This document shows positions 1 through 7,032 of a DNA stretch of 11,726 bases, piece by piece. Each line of letters opens with the position of its first letter. The stretch's first letter is position 1. Source of the stretch: CADEFF01 sp964569315 (GTDB taxonomy: Bacteria > Pseudomonadota > Alphaproteobacteria > Dongiales > Dongiaceae); NCBI GenBank assembly GCA_964569315.1, contig CAZMUZ010000115.1, positions 1 through 11,726 of the forward strand, read 5' to 3'. Both the position numbers and the translations under genes were made by a program. The notes below the pieces were generated by a model. The model had not been told where the DNA came from. It ran no database searches and was given only the letters and a program-made list of their open reading frames with translations.

Positions 1-596
1 TCGAGCGCCGAGCAGGGCTCGTCCATCAGGATGACCTCCGGGCTGACCGCGATCGCGCGGGCGATGCAGAGCCGCTGCTGCTGGCCGCCTGACAGGCCGG
101 TGCCGGGGTCATTGAGCCGGTCCCTGACCTCCTTGAGGAGGCCGGCGCGCTCCAGGCTGTTCGTCACGATCTCGTCGAGCTCGCTCCGGTTCGACGCCAT
201 GCCGTGGATGCGCGGCCCGTAGGCGACATTGTCGTAGACCGATTTCGGGAACGGGTTCGGCTTCTGGAACACCATGCCGACCCGCGCGCGCAGCGCCACC
301 ACGTCGAGGGCGCTGTCATAGATGTCTTCGCCGTCGAGCGAGATGCGGCCGGTCACGCGGCAGCCCTCGATCACGTCGTTCATCCGGTTGATGCAGCGCA
401 GGAAGGTCGATTTTCCGCAGCCGGAGGGACCGATGAGCGCGGTCACCTCGTGCCGGCGGACGTCGAGATCGACATGCTTCAGGGCGTGCTTCTCGCCGTA
501 ATAGACATTGACGTCGCGCGCCTCGACCGTCACCGGGGCGCTGGCGCCTGCGGCGGCGGCCTTGGCCGGCGGCGCGAGGGTTTCGATGGCAGCCAT
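1..596 (-). CDS. pstB: Phosphate ABC transporter ATP-binding protein PstB (3' end outside window)
   Basis: ATPase subunit of the high-affinity phosphate importer, acting on the cytoplasmic face of the PstC-PstA channel. The 198 residues in the window show the ABC ATPase signatures in order: Walker A GPSGCGKST at residues 56-64, the Q-loop region (MVFQKPNPFP), the signature LSGGQQQR at 168-175, and Walker B ending in Asp192-Glu193 followed by the start of the D-loop (SAL). The H-loop and the last 60-80 residues expected for a protein of about 260-280 residues lie beyond base 1. About 20 residues of Ala/Pro-rich sequence precede the conserved core. The ATG at 596 is well supported: AAGGAG at 602-607 sits 5 bases upstream, and the gap from the pstA stop is 11 bases, so the two are surely co-transcribed. 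With PhoU (not in the window) the transporter also signals phosphate status to PhoR. PstB is told from other ABC ATPases by the NPFPKSVYDNVAYGPR stretch and by its neighbours. Confidence 0.96.
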   Translation of the reverse strand, partial: MAAIETLAPPAKAAAAGASAPVTVEARDVNVYYGEKHALKHVDLDVRRHEVTALIGPSGCGKSTFLRCINRMNDVIEGCRVTGRISLDGEDIYDSALDVVALRARVGMVFQKPNPFPKSVYDNVAYGPRIHGMASNRSELDEIVTNSLERAGLLKEVRDRLNDPGTGLSGGQQQRLCIARAIAVSPEVILMDEPCSAL

Positions 597-601
597 GGTT
601 T

Positions 602-607
602 CTCCTT
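602..607 (-). promoter_or_regulatory. Ribosome binding site of pstB
   Basis: AAGGAG on the minus strand, 5 bases before the ATG at 596 and partly inside the short gap after the pstA stop codon. It fixes the pstB start. Confidence 0.8.
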
Positions 608-1912
608 CTACCAGCGGCGTTCGAAGCGGCGGCGGAGGAAGACCGCGATGCCGTTCATCAGGATGAGCGTGACGAGGAGGACGATGATCGCGCCGCTGGT
701 CTTCTCGACGAAGCCGCGCTCGGGACTGTCCGCCCAGAGATAGACCTGTACCGGCAGGACCGTCGCGGCGTCGGTGAAGCTCTTCGGCACGTCGACGATG
801 AAGGCGACCATGCCGATCATCAGCAGCGGCGCCGTCTCGCCCAGTGCGCGCGCCATGCCGATGATCGTGCCGGTCAGGATGCCGGGGAGGGCGAGCGGCA
901 CGACGTGATGGGTGACGACCTGGAGCGAGGAGGCGCCGACGCCGTAGGCGGCCTCGCGGATCGACGGCGGCACCGCCTTCAGCGACGCGCGGGTCGCGAT
1001 GATGATGGTGGGCAGCGTCATCAGCGCCAGCACGAACCCGCCGACCACGGGCGCCGAGCGCGGCAGCCCGAAGAATCCGAGGAAGATGGCGAGGCCGAGC
1101 AGGCCGAAGACGATCGAGGGCACGGCTGCGAGGTTGTTGATGTTGACCTCGATGAGGTCGGTCCAGCGGTTCTTCGGCGCGAACTCCTCGAGATAGACCG
1201 CGGTCGCGACCGCGAGCGGAAAGGCGAGCGCGAGGGTCACGAGCATGGTCAGGATCGAGCCGATGAAGGCGCCGAGCACGCCCGCTTCCTCGGGTTCGCG
1301 GCTGTCGCCGGCGGTGAAGAAGGTGGTGTTGAGCGAATAGGTGACGAGCCCGTCCGCCTCGAGCTCGTCCATCCAGGCAAGCTGCTTGTCGGTCAGGGTC
1401 CGATCCGCCTCGCCGACGTCGCGCGAGATGCGGCCCTTCATCAGCATGTCGACATCGTCCGAGGCGGCGAGCGAGACCGTGGCGGTGGTGCCGATGATGG
1501 CCGGGTTCTCCATCGCCAGGGCGCGAAGCCGAAGATCCGTGCCGGCCGCGAGAAGCTGCGAGAGCGCGCGGCGGTCCGGCCGGCTGCTGACCTCCGGGAA
1601 GCGCGCGTTCAGGGAGTCGCGCGCGATCTTCGCGTAGTCGGCGGCGGCGATCGTCGCCGGATCGCGGGTGCCCGCCGGATCGATGACGGCCGGATCGAAA
1701 TTCACCGGAAGCGCGATCTCGGTCCGGTAGAAGGCGCTGTAGCCCTTGTAGAGGATCGAGCCGAGCAGCAGCCCGAGCATACCGGCCGCGACCGCGACGG
1801 CGAGGATGCCGTAGAAGCGGAACCGGCGCTCGGCCGCATAGCGGCGGCGGAGCCGCGTGGCGGAAAGGTCGGGACGGCGAAGCGCCATGGGTCGGACCGC
1901 GAGATCAGTCAT
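608..1912 (-). CDS. pstA: Phosphate ABC transporter permease PstA, alphaproteobacterial long form
   Basis: Inner-membrane permease that pairs with PstC to form the phosphate channel. From the ATG at 1912 it is 434 residues, much longer than the E. coli type (about 300). The extra length is an N-terminal membrane helix at roughly residues 33-55 and a soluble, presumably periplasmic, segment of about 150 residues, as in alphaproteobacterial PstA proteins with a DUF3333-type extension. The C-terminal half is a standard permease domain with several membrane helices and an EAA loop at about residues 320-345 (REAAYGVGASS, then PLALPGI) that docks on PstB. The protein ends in an Arg-rich tail. The start at 1912 overlaps the end of pstC by 8 bases, suggesting translational coupling. 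An in-frame ATG at 1939 would add nine residues (MSSGNIGKN) but lies deeper inside pstC; neither start has a strong ribosome binding site. Identity is certain, the exact start less so. Confidence 0.94.
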   Translation of the reverse strand: MTDLAVRPMALRRPDLSATRLRRRYAAERRFRFYGILAVAVAAGMLGLLLGSILYKGYSAFYRTEIALPVNFDPAVIDPAGTRDPATIAAADYAKIARDSLNARFPEVSSRPDRRALSQLLAAGTDLRLRALAMENPAIIGTTATVSLAASDDVDMLMKGRISRDVGEADRTLTDKQLAWMDELEADGLVTYSLNTTFFTAGDSREPEEAGVLGAFIGSILTMLVTLALAFPLAVATAVYLEEFAPKNRWTDLIEVNINNLAAVPSIVFGLLGLAIFLGFFGLPRSAPVVGGFVLALMTLPTIIIATRASLKAVPPSIREAAYGVGASSLQVVTHHVVPLALPGILTGTIIGMARALGETAPLLMIGMVAFIVDVPKSFTDAATVLPVQVYLWADSPERGFVEKTSGAIIVLLVTLILMNGIAVFLRRRFERRW

Positions 1913-3287
1913 ATTTTTCCCGATATTTCCGGACGACATGGAGCGCCACGAGATTGAGCACCAGCGTCACGCAGAAGAGGAGGAGGCCGAGCGCGAAGGC
2001 GGCGAGCGTCTTCGGGCTGTCGAACTCCTGGTCGCCGACGAGCAGGGTCGCGATCTGCACGGTGACGGTAGTCACCGCCTCGAGCGGATTGACCGTCAGG
2101 TTGGCGGCGAGGCCCGCGGCCATCACCACGATCATGGTTTCCCCGATCGCGCGCGAGACGGCGAGCAACACGCCGCCGACGATGCCGGGAAGGGCAGCCG
2201 GCACGACCACCTGCCGGATCGTCTCGGACTTGGTGGCGCCGAGCGCGGCGGAGCCGTCGCGAAGCGATTGCGGCACCGCGTTCATCACGTCGTCCGAGAG
2301 GGACGAGACGAAGGGCACGATCATGATGCCCATCACGACGCCGGCGGCGAGCGCGCTTTCCGAGGCGACGTCGAGCCCGATCGATCCGCCGAGGCCGCGC
2401 AGGAAGGGAGCGACCGTCAGGGCCGCGAAAAAGCCGAACACCACGGTCGGGATACCGGCCAGGATCTCGAGCAGCGGCTTCACCACGGCGCGCGCGCGCG
2501 GGCTCGCATAGTCGGCAAGGTAGATCGCGACGAAGAGGCCGATCGGCACGGCGACCACGATCGAGATCGCGGTGATGAGGGCGGTGCCGAGGAAGAGCGG
2601 CACGGCGCCGAAGGCGCCGGAGCTGCCGACCTGGTCGGAGCGCATCGCCGTCTGCGGGCTCCATTCGAGGCCGAACAGGAAGTCGGTGATCGGCACCGCC
2701 TGGAAGAAGCGGATCGATTCGAAGATCAGCGACAGCACGATCGCGATCGTGGTCAGCACCGAAAGGCAGGAGCAGACGAAGAGCGCGATCATGATCAGCT
2801 TCTCGACCCGGTTGCGCGCGCGCATCGCGGGACGAATGTGGCTGCGGGCCCAGACGAGGCCCACGATGCCGACGGCGAGCAGCACGGCTGCCAGCGCCAG
2901 CGACGCGGTCTGCTGCAGGCTGTTGTAGTGGGCGGCGGCCGCGATCAGGGCAGGGTCGGCGTCGGCCGGAACGACGGCCGCGTCGGCGAGCCGACGGATC
3001 GCCGTCTGCAGGAAGCTCACCTGATGCGGGTCGGCCGGGACCATGCCCGCCGGCAAGGCGCCGAGGACCAGCGAATCGACGATGCCGGGCTCGAACATCA
3101 TCCAGAGGGCGCCGACCGCAAGCGCGGGGATCCCGCACCAGAGCGCGACATAGAGACCGTAATAGTTGGGCAGGGAGTGGAGATCGCGTCGCCGCGGGCC
3201 TCCCACGGCGACGGCGCGTCGGCGGCCGATCACGAAGGCCACGGTCGCCAGCAGCAATGTCGCGGCAAGGAAGGTTACGTTCGGCAT
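1905..3287 (-). CDS. pstC: Phosphate ABC transporter permease PstC, alphaproteobacterial long form
   Basis: Second permease of the Pst phosphate importer, 460 residues. The N-terminal part (about 1-150) has membrane helices near 3-20, 43-63 and 128-147 around a soluble segment. It matches the PstC N-terminal extension seen in alphaproteobacteria and is absent from the roughly 320-residue E. coli protein. The core permease domain follows: a helix at 163-188, a loop, then the helices of the binding-protein-dependent permease fold from about 232 to 450. The EAA loop lies at 344-370 (DGSAALGATKSE, then PAALPGIVGG) and contacts PstB; the segment SRAIGETM after it is typical of PstC. The ATG at 3287 has GGGGA at about 3294-3298 as a ribosome binding site. 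The stop overlaps the preferred pstA start by 8 bases. It follows pstS after 90 bases that contain a strong stem-loop, so it is probably made at a lower level than PstS. Confidence 0.95.
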   Translation of the reverse strand: MPNVTFLAATLLLATVAFVIGRRRAVAVGGPRRRDLHSLPNYYGLYVALWCGIPALAVGALWMMFEPGIVDSLVLGALPAGMVPADPHQVSFLQTAIRRLADAAVVPADADPALIAAAAHYNSLQQTASLALAAVLLAVGIVGLVWARSHIRPAMRARNRVEKLIMIALFVCSCLSVLTTIAIVLSLIFESIRFFQAVPITDFLFGLEWSPQTAMRSDQVGSSGAFGAVPLFLGTALITAISIVVAVPIGLFVAIYLADYASPRARAVVKPLLEILAGIPTVVFGFFAALTVAPFLRGLGGSIGLDVASESALAAGVVMGIMIVPFVSSLSDDVMNAVPQSLRDGSAALGATKSETIRQVVVPAALPGIVGGVLLAVSRAIGETMIVVMAAGLAANLTVNPLEAVTTVTVQIATLLVGDQEFDSPKTLAAFALGLLLFCVTLVLNLVALHVVRKYREKYD

Positions 3288-3335
3288 CGATCGTCCCCGG
3301 TCTGCCCCGAGCGTTGGATCTTCCGGTAAAGTGCG

Positions 3336-3364
3336 CCCGGCGGCCGTCGGGTTCGGCCGCCGGG
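3336..3364 (-). terminator. Stem-loop between pstS and pstC (attenuator or mRNA-stabilising hairpin)
   Basis: Perfect 11-bp inverted repeat: CCCGGCGGCCG at 3336-3346 and CGGCCGCCGGG at 3354-3364, with a 7-base loop. It begins 13 bases after the pstS stop codon in the direction of transcription. Only a short T run (three Ts, five bases beyond the stem) follows, so it is not a full intrinsic terminator. Partial termination or protection of the pstS 3' end from exonucleases would both let PstS be made in excess over PstCAB. The structure is seen; the role is inferred. Confidence 0.65.
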
Positions 3365-3377
3365 TCGCATTCGCGCG

Positions 3378-4403
3378 CTACATGCTGAGCGGGGTCAGCG
3401 CCACGGCCGACGAGATCATGCCGTCGCGCTCGGAATCGGGCATCGGAATGAGGCCCTTGTCCGCGAGGTAGCCTTCCTCGCCGATCGCCTTCTCGCTCAT
3501 GAACTCCGCGACGAACTCCTTGATGCCCGGCACGACGCCGACATGGGCGTTCTTCACATAGAAGAAGAGCGGCCGCGACACCTCGTAGGAGCCGTCGGCG
3601 ATGGTCTCGAAGGTCGGCGCGACGCCGTCCATCCGGCTGCCCTGCAGCTTGTCGGCGTTCTGCTCGAGGAAGCTGTAGCCGAAGATGCCGAGCGCCTTCG
3701 GGTTGGCTTCGAGCTTCTGGACGATCAGGTTGTCGTTTTCGCCGGCCTCGATATAGGCGCCGTCCTCGCGGATGGCCTGGCAGGCTTCCTTCCGGGCGTC
3801 GCCCTCGAGCGCCTCGACCTCCGGGAACTCTTCGCAGGCCTTGTCCATCACGAGCTCGACGAAGGCGTCGCGCGTGCCGGAGGTCGGTGGCGGCCCGAGC
3901 ACCTCGATCTTCTCGGCCGGAAGCGACGGGTCGATGCCCGCCCAGGTCTGATAGGGATTCGGCACCATCTTGCCGTCGACCGGCACGGTCTTGGCGAGCG
4001 CCAGCCAGATCTGCTTCACGGTCAGCGAGAACTGGCCGTGGTTCTTGGAGTTGGCGAGCACGATGCCGTCATAGCCGATCTTCACCTCGGTGATCTCGGT
4101 GACGCCGTTCTGCGCGCAGGCCTCGACCTCGCTCGCCTTGATCGCGCGCGAGGCGTTGGAGATGTCGGGCGTGTCCTCGCCGGCGCCGGCGCAGAACAGC
4201 TTGAAGCCGCCGCCCGTGCCGGTCGATTCCACGACCGGGGTCTTGAAGCCGCCGGTCTTGCCGAACTGCTCGGCGACGGCGGTCGAGAAAGGGAACACGG
4301 TGCTGGATCCGACGATGCGGATCTCGTCGCGGGCTTCGGCGGTGCAGGCGAAGCCGAGCAGCGCAAGCGCCACGGCGGCTGCAAAAGGATGATGCTTTTT
4401 CAT
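3378..4403 (-). CDS. pstS: Periplasmic phosphate-binding protein PstS
   Basis: Substrate-binding protein that captures inorganic phosphate in the periplasm and delivers it to PstCA. From the ATG at 4403 it is 341 residues. A signal peptide covers about residues 1-24: basic MKKHH, a hydrophobic core, then AEA before Arg25. Cys20 lies near the cleavage site but without a proper lipobox, so a soluble protein is expected. The phosphate-site segments of the family are present: VGSSTVFPFS at 31-40, STGTGGG at 60-66, DISNASRAI at 80-88 and SGTRDAF at 175-181. The reading frame stays open upstream to 4523, but the 4403 start is preferred because it places a signal peptide at the N terminus and has GGAG at 4413-4416, 9 bases upstream. 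The upstream AT-rich region carries a Pho-box-like site, so induction by PhoB under phosphate limitation is expected. It is the first gene after that promoter and is followed by pstC. Confidence 0.96.
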   Translation of the reverse strand: MKKHHPFAAAVALALLGFACTAEARDEIRIVGSSTVFPFSTAVAEQFGKTGGFKTPVVESTGTGGGFKLFCAGAGEDTPDISNASRAIKASEVEACAQNGVTEITEVKIGYDGIVLANSKNHGQFSLTVKQIWLALAKTVPVDGKMVPNPYQTWAGIDPSLPAEKIEVLGPPPTSGTRDAFVELVMDKACEEFPEVEALEGDARKEACQAIREDGAYIEAGENDNLIVQKLEANPKALGIFGYSFLEQNADKLQGSRMDGVAPTFETIADGSYEVSRPLFFYVKNAHVGVVPGIKEFVAEFMSEKAIGEEGYLADKGLIPMPDSERDGMISSAVALTPLSM

Positions 4404-4514
4404 GGGGTCTTCGCTCCATTGCGAGAAAGGTCGGGAATGACCCGCCCGAAGCGCCCGGTCGGCGCCCGGGGCCGCGATCATCGCAAGCGAAGCTACAGGT
4501 CCCATAAGACCAGC

Positions 4515-4520
4515 ATAATA
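4515..4520 (-). promoter_or_regulatory. Probable -10 element of the pstS promoter
   Basis: TATTAT on the minus strand, seven bases downstream of the Pho-box-like site, where PhoB would stand in for a -35 element. Transcription would start near 4508, giving a leader of roughly 105 bases before the pstS ATG. No good -35 hexamer is visible at normal spacing, which fits an activator-dependent promoter. Confidence 0.5.
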
Positions 4521-4527
4521 CACGAAA

Positions 4528-4545
4528 GGGACAGTTTTGTTACAA
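4528..4545 (-). promoter_or_regulatory. Pho-box-like PhoB site upstream of pstS
   Basis: Minus strand TTGTAAC-AAAA-CTGTCCC, two 7-base units 4 bases apart, the layout of the PhoB box (CTGTCAT-N4-CTGTCAT). The first unit matches 4 of 7 consensus positions and the second 5 of 7. The match is imperfect, but its position directly upstream of a TATTAT -10 and of pstS supports it. A further CTGTCAC half-site lies at 4593-4599 at the phoR/pstS boundary. Confidence 0.55.
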
Positions 4546-4560
4546 TATAACTATTTGATA

Positions 4561-4572
4561 TTTATATATAAA
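4561..4572. repeat. AT palindrome in the pstS upstream island
   Basis: TTTATATATAAA is a perfect 12-base self-complementary sequence inside an AT-rich island (about 4530-4595) within otherwise very GC-rich DNA. It lies about 16 bases upstream of the Pho-box-like site. It may simply ease bending or melting of the promoter; no specific binding protein can be named. Confidence 0.5.
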
Positions 4573-4599
4573 CGCCGATATGCGGGATAATTGTGACAG

Positions 4600-5913
4600 T
4601 CAGGAGGCAAGCGGGAGGTAGACGATGAAGCGACTGCCCTCGCCGGGCGTGCTGTCGATGGCGAGGCGCCCGCGATGCCGGTTGAGGATGTGCTTCACGA
4701 TGGCGAGGCCGAGGCCGGTCCCGCCGAGATCGCGCGAGCGCGCCTTGTCCACGCGATAGAAGCGCTCGGTCAGCCGCGGCAGATCCTCGCGCGGGATGCC
4801 CTCCCCGCGGTCGATCACGGCGATCGCCAGCATGCTGCGCTGCAGCCGGGTCTGCGGCACCCGCCAGCAGGCGACCGACACGGGCGTTCCGGGCCGGCCA
4901 TATTTGACCGCGTTGTCGATCAGGTTCTGGAAGAGCTGAGTGAGTTCGTCGCGGTCGCCCTGCACCGGCGGCAGCTCGTTCATCTCGGAGATCCCGCCCA
5001 TGCCCGGAAGCGGCGAGGGCACGCCGAGCTCGATCGTCATCTGCCGTTCCGTCGCGCGGAAGGCGAGCGCGGCGGCGAGCCCCTTCAGCACCGCACCGAG
5101 ATCGACCGCGCCGGTCGGCGGCCGGTGCTCGTTGAGCTCGATGCGCGAGAGCGACAGCAGGTCGGCGATGAGTCGCGCCATGCGCTGCGCCTGCTCCTGC
5201 ATGATGCCGAGAAAGCGCTCGCGCGCGTCGGGGTCGTCGCGGGCGGGACCCTGCAGCGTCTCGATGAAGCCGATCAGGCTCGCGAGCGGCGTGCGCAGCT
5301 CGTGGCTTGCATTGGCGACGAAATCGGCCCGCATGCGGTCGGCCTGCTTGACGCGGGTCATGTCGTAAAAGGCGACGACGGCGCCCCGGCGCCCGCCGCC
5401 GGATGCCGGCACAGGCTCGATCCGCGCGGCCAGCACCCGCTCGCTGGCGCCGGCCAGCACGAACTCCGTTTCCTCGCCGGTCTCGCCCGCAAGCACGCGG
5501 TCCACCGCCTCGTTCAGCAGCGGATGGCGCACCGTCGCAACCAGGTCGCGCTCGATCTGCACCCGGCCGAAGAGCGCATCGGCCGCCGGATTGGCGAGGG
5601 TGACCCGCCGCCCCTGATCGACCTGCAGCACCGGGAGGGGGAGGCCCGCGAGGAGGGCCTCCAGCGCCTCGAGCCGCGCCGCCTGCGGGCTCCCCTGGCT
5701 TTCGGAGACGCCGCCGCCCTCGCTCCGCCCGGCAGGGCGGCCGAGGCGCCAGGCGAGAACTCCCAGCCCCGCGACGAGCCCGAGGCCCGCCACCAGGGCC
5801 GGCATCGGGGCGATCCAGCCGCCCAGCGCCAGCCCCAGGAAGACAATCCCGGTGAGGGCCGCAACCGCGGCGAGGAGCCGCCTTCCGGCAGGAGGGTTCA
5901 AATCAGCGGGCAT
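4600..5913 (-). CDS. phoR: Phosphate-regulon sensor histidine kinase PhoR
   Basis: Membrane sensor kinase that phosphorylates the response regulator PhoB when the Pst transporter signals phosphate shortage. From the ATG at 5913 it has 437 residues. Two hydrophobic helices (about 14-34 and 37-56) form a short membrane anchor without a real periplasmic sensor domain, typical of PhoR. A PAS-like domain follows at about 83-186. The HisKA box FVANASHELRTPL carries the phosphoacceptor His204. The ATPase domain shows the N box (NLIDNAVKYG, about 330-339), G1 (DRGEGIP, 368-374), an F-box-like stretch (ERFYRVD) and G2 (GGTGLGLAI, 397-405). The start is uncertain: a GTG at 6000 in the same frame would add 29 residues, but these look unlike a membrane-protein N terminus; neither start has a good ribosome binding site. 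Placement directly upstream of pstS and apart from phoB is usual in alphaproteobacteria. Some transcription probably continues into pstS. Confidence 0.93.
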   Translation of the reverse strand: MPADLNPPAGRRLLAAVAALTGIVFLGLALGGWIAPMPALVAGLGLVAGLGVLAWRLGRPAGRSEGGGVSESQGSPQAARLEALEALLAGLPLPVLQVDQGRRVTLANPAADALFGRVQIERDLVATVRHPLLNEAVDRVLAGETGEETEFVLAGASERVLAARIEPVPASGGGRRGAVVAFYDMTRVKQADRMRADFVANASHELRTPLASLIGFIETLQGPARDDPDARERFLGIMQEQAQRMARLIADLLSLSRIELNEHRPPTGAVDLGAVLKGLAAALAFRATERQMTIELGVPSPLPGMGGISEMNELPPVQGDRDELTQLFQNLIDNAVKYGRPGTPVSVACWRVPQTRLQRSMLAIAVIDRGEGIPREDLPRLTERFYRVDKARSRDLGGTGLGLAIVKHILNRHRGRLAIDSTPGEGSRFIVYLPLAS

Positions 5914-6016
5914 CGGAAATCGGGCTTCGGGCAGGGTCCGGACATGGGCTTCGGCCGGGACGGGCCCGCCGCGGAAGCGAGGTTCCGATTCGGCCAGCAC
6001 TTTCCCGGAGCAAGGT

Positions 6017-6022
6017 TATAAT
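6017..6022 (+). promoter_or_regulatory. Possible -10 element for the gene at 6030
   Basis: A perfect TATAAT at 6017-6022, in the 116-base gap between the divergent phoR and the gene at 6030. Initiation 7 bases downstream would fall at the ATG itself, giving a leaderless or near-leaderless message. No recognisable -35 lies 16-18 bases upstream (around 5994-5999), so this is tentative. The same bases also read TATAAC on the minus strand at 6015-6020 and could serve phoR. Confidence 0.3.
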
Positions 6023-6029
6023 TCATGCC

Positions 6030-6911
6030 ATGAAAGCCGTGCGCAGGGCAGTTGCCATCGGCCTCGTTCTCCTCGCGATCGCGGGCGGGCGGGCCATCGC
6101 GGAGACTCGTTACACCGAATGGACGGGGGCGCAACCCGCCACCGGCGATATTCAGGGGTTCCTCCAGCAGTTGAACGCGATGATCGACGAGGCGGCCGCC
6201 GCGAAGGCCGCCGACCCGCTCTTCATCCAGGACCTGCGGGCGCTCGTCGCGAGCTATCAGAACCCGATCAACACGGTGCTCTTCTCCGACAATTTCGCCG
6301 ACGGCAACTATACCCAGAACCCGATCTGGACCGTTTCGGCGGGGCAGTGGAGCGTCGATCGCAAGGGCGCCAATACCGGCCTCACCAGCACGATCATCCC
6401 GCCCGGCGCCACGCCCGGCAGCGGCAGCAACGTCAAGATCGGCGACATTCTGGGCGCGATCCTGCTGCCCGGCCAGCAGACCAGCGCGCAATATGCGTCG
6501 ATCTACACGCCGGTCGCGATCAGCAACGCCTTCCGTATGAAGGTCGAGTTCGCCTCGCTCGAGCGGTTCGGCCGGCTCGATTTCGGTCCCTATCAGGGCT
6601 CCTCGGGCAACGTCGCCTATCGCGTCACCTACATGCCGAACGCGGCGACGGGCCTCGCCCTGCTGCGCGTCACCTCGCAAGGCACCGCGACGCTCGGCAG
6701 CTACAAGCAGCCGCTCACGCTCGAGGACGACAAGCGGCATGTGATCGAGTTCACCCGCCTGCCGGGCGGCGCCATGACGGTCTCGGTCGACGGCAAGGCG
6801 CTGATCCAGGCCACCGACAATTCGATCAAGCAGCCCTTCAACGGGCTCCTCTTCATCAACAGCGGCGGCCGCTACATCTTCAAGACGATCACGGTCGAGG
6901 GCGGCAAGTAG
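6030..6911 (+). CDS. Exported protein with probable LamG/concanavalin A-like domain, unknown function
   Basis: A 293-residue protein with a clear signal peptide at about residues 1-24 (basic MKAVRR, hydrophobic core, AIA before Glu25), so the mature protein is periplasmic or secreted. A predicted helical stretch at about 40-78 (Ala-rich, containing QQLNAMIDEA) precedes the main domain. From residue 84 the sequence FSDNFADGNYTQNPIWTV, alternating beta-like segments and a closing FKTITVEGG resemble concanavalin A-like jelly rolls (LamG or the DUF1080 glycan-binding/hydrolase group), where a short Asp-rich FxDxFxDG opening is common. I do not recognise catalytic residues and give no enzyme activity. 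There is no cysteine in the protein, no further membrane segment and no sorting signal. The ATG at 6030 begins a good signal peptide, but purine-rich GGAG (6007-6010) and AAGG (6012-6015) are too far away for a normal ribosome binding site. The gene is alone: divergent from phoR and closed by the terminator at 6939-6963. Confidence 0.85.
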   Translation: MKAVRRAVAIGLVLLAIAGGRAIAETRYTEWTGAQPATGDIQGFLQQLNAMIDEAAAAKAADPLFIQDLRALVASYQNPINTVLFSDNFADGNYTQNPIWTVSAGQWSVDRKGANTGLTSTIIPPGATPGSGSNVKIGDILGAILLPGQQTSAQYASIYTPVAISNAFRMKVEFASLERFGRLDFGPYQGSSGNVAYRVTYMPNAATGLALLRVTSQGTATLGSYKQPLTLEDDKRHVIEFTRLPGGAMTVSVDGKALIQATDNSIKQPFNGLLFINSGGRYIFKTITVEGGK

Positions 6912-6938
6912 GGCGGCTCCTTGCGGCGGCGAAACGGC

Positions 6939-6963
6939 AGGGCGGCCCCGGCAGGGCCGCCCT
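6939..6963 (+). terminator. Rho-independent terminator after the exported-protein gene
   Basis: Perfect 10-bp GC-rich stem, AGGGCGGCCC at 6939-6948 and GGGCCGCCCT at 6954-6963, with a 5-base loop, followed by a T-rich tail TTTGTCTGTCT. It starts 28 bases after the stop codon of the plus-strand gene. On the other strand only a weak T run follows, so it mainly serves the plus-strand gene, though it could also slow transcripts leaving the convergent MFS gene. Confidence 0.82.
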
Positions 6964-7032
6964 TTGTCTGTCTGGGGGCGTCTCTACGGGGGCGCCTGAA
7001 CGGAAGACGCCTGCAGGGGCGCCGATGAAAGC

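Noticed and set aside
905..1957. Plus-strand open frame opposite pstA
   Set aside because: Antisense to pstA with low-complexity Asp/Arg/Gly composition; explained by GC bias.
1857..3329. Long plus-strand open frame (about 490 codons) opposite pstC
   Set aside because: It is antisense to a certain membrane protein in GC-rich DNA, and its His/Asp/Arg/Gly-rich translation is the usual shadow of a hydrophobic gene. No ribosome binding site or family match.
4344..4403. PstS as a lipoprotein because of Cys20
   Set aside because: The residues before Cys20 (GFA) do not form a lipobox, and an AEA signal-peptidase I site follows at residues 22-24.
4404..4523. N-terminally extended PstS starting at 4523
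   Set aside because: The extra 40 residues would bury the signal peptide, and the ATG at 4403 has a well-spaced GGAG.
4675..6021. Long plus-strand open frame (about 448 codons) opposite phoR
   Set aside because: Shadow of phoR; composition is Arg/Gly/His-rich without any recognisable domain.
6977..7011. GGCGTCT...AGACGCC inverted repeat (7-bp arms, 21-base loop) past the MFS stop codon
   Set aside because: Long loop, short stem and no T tract on either strand; not convincing as a terminator.
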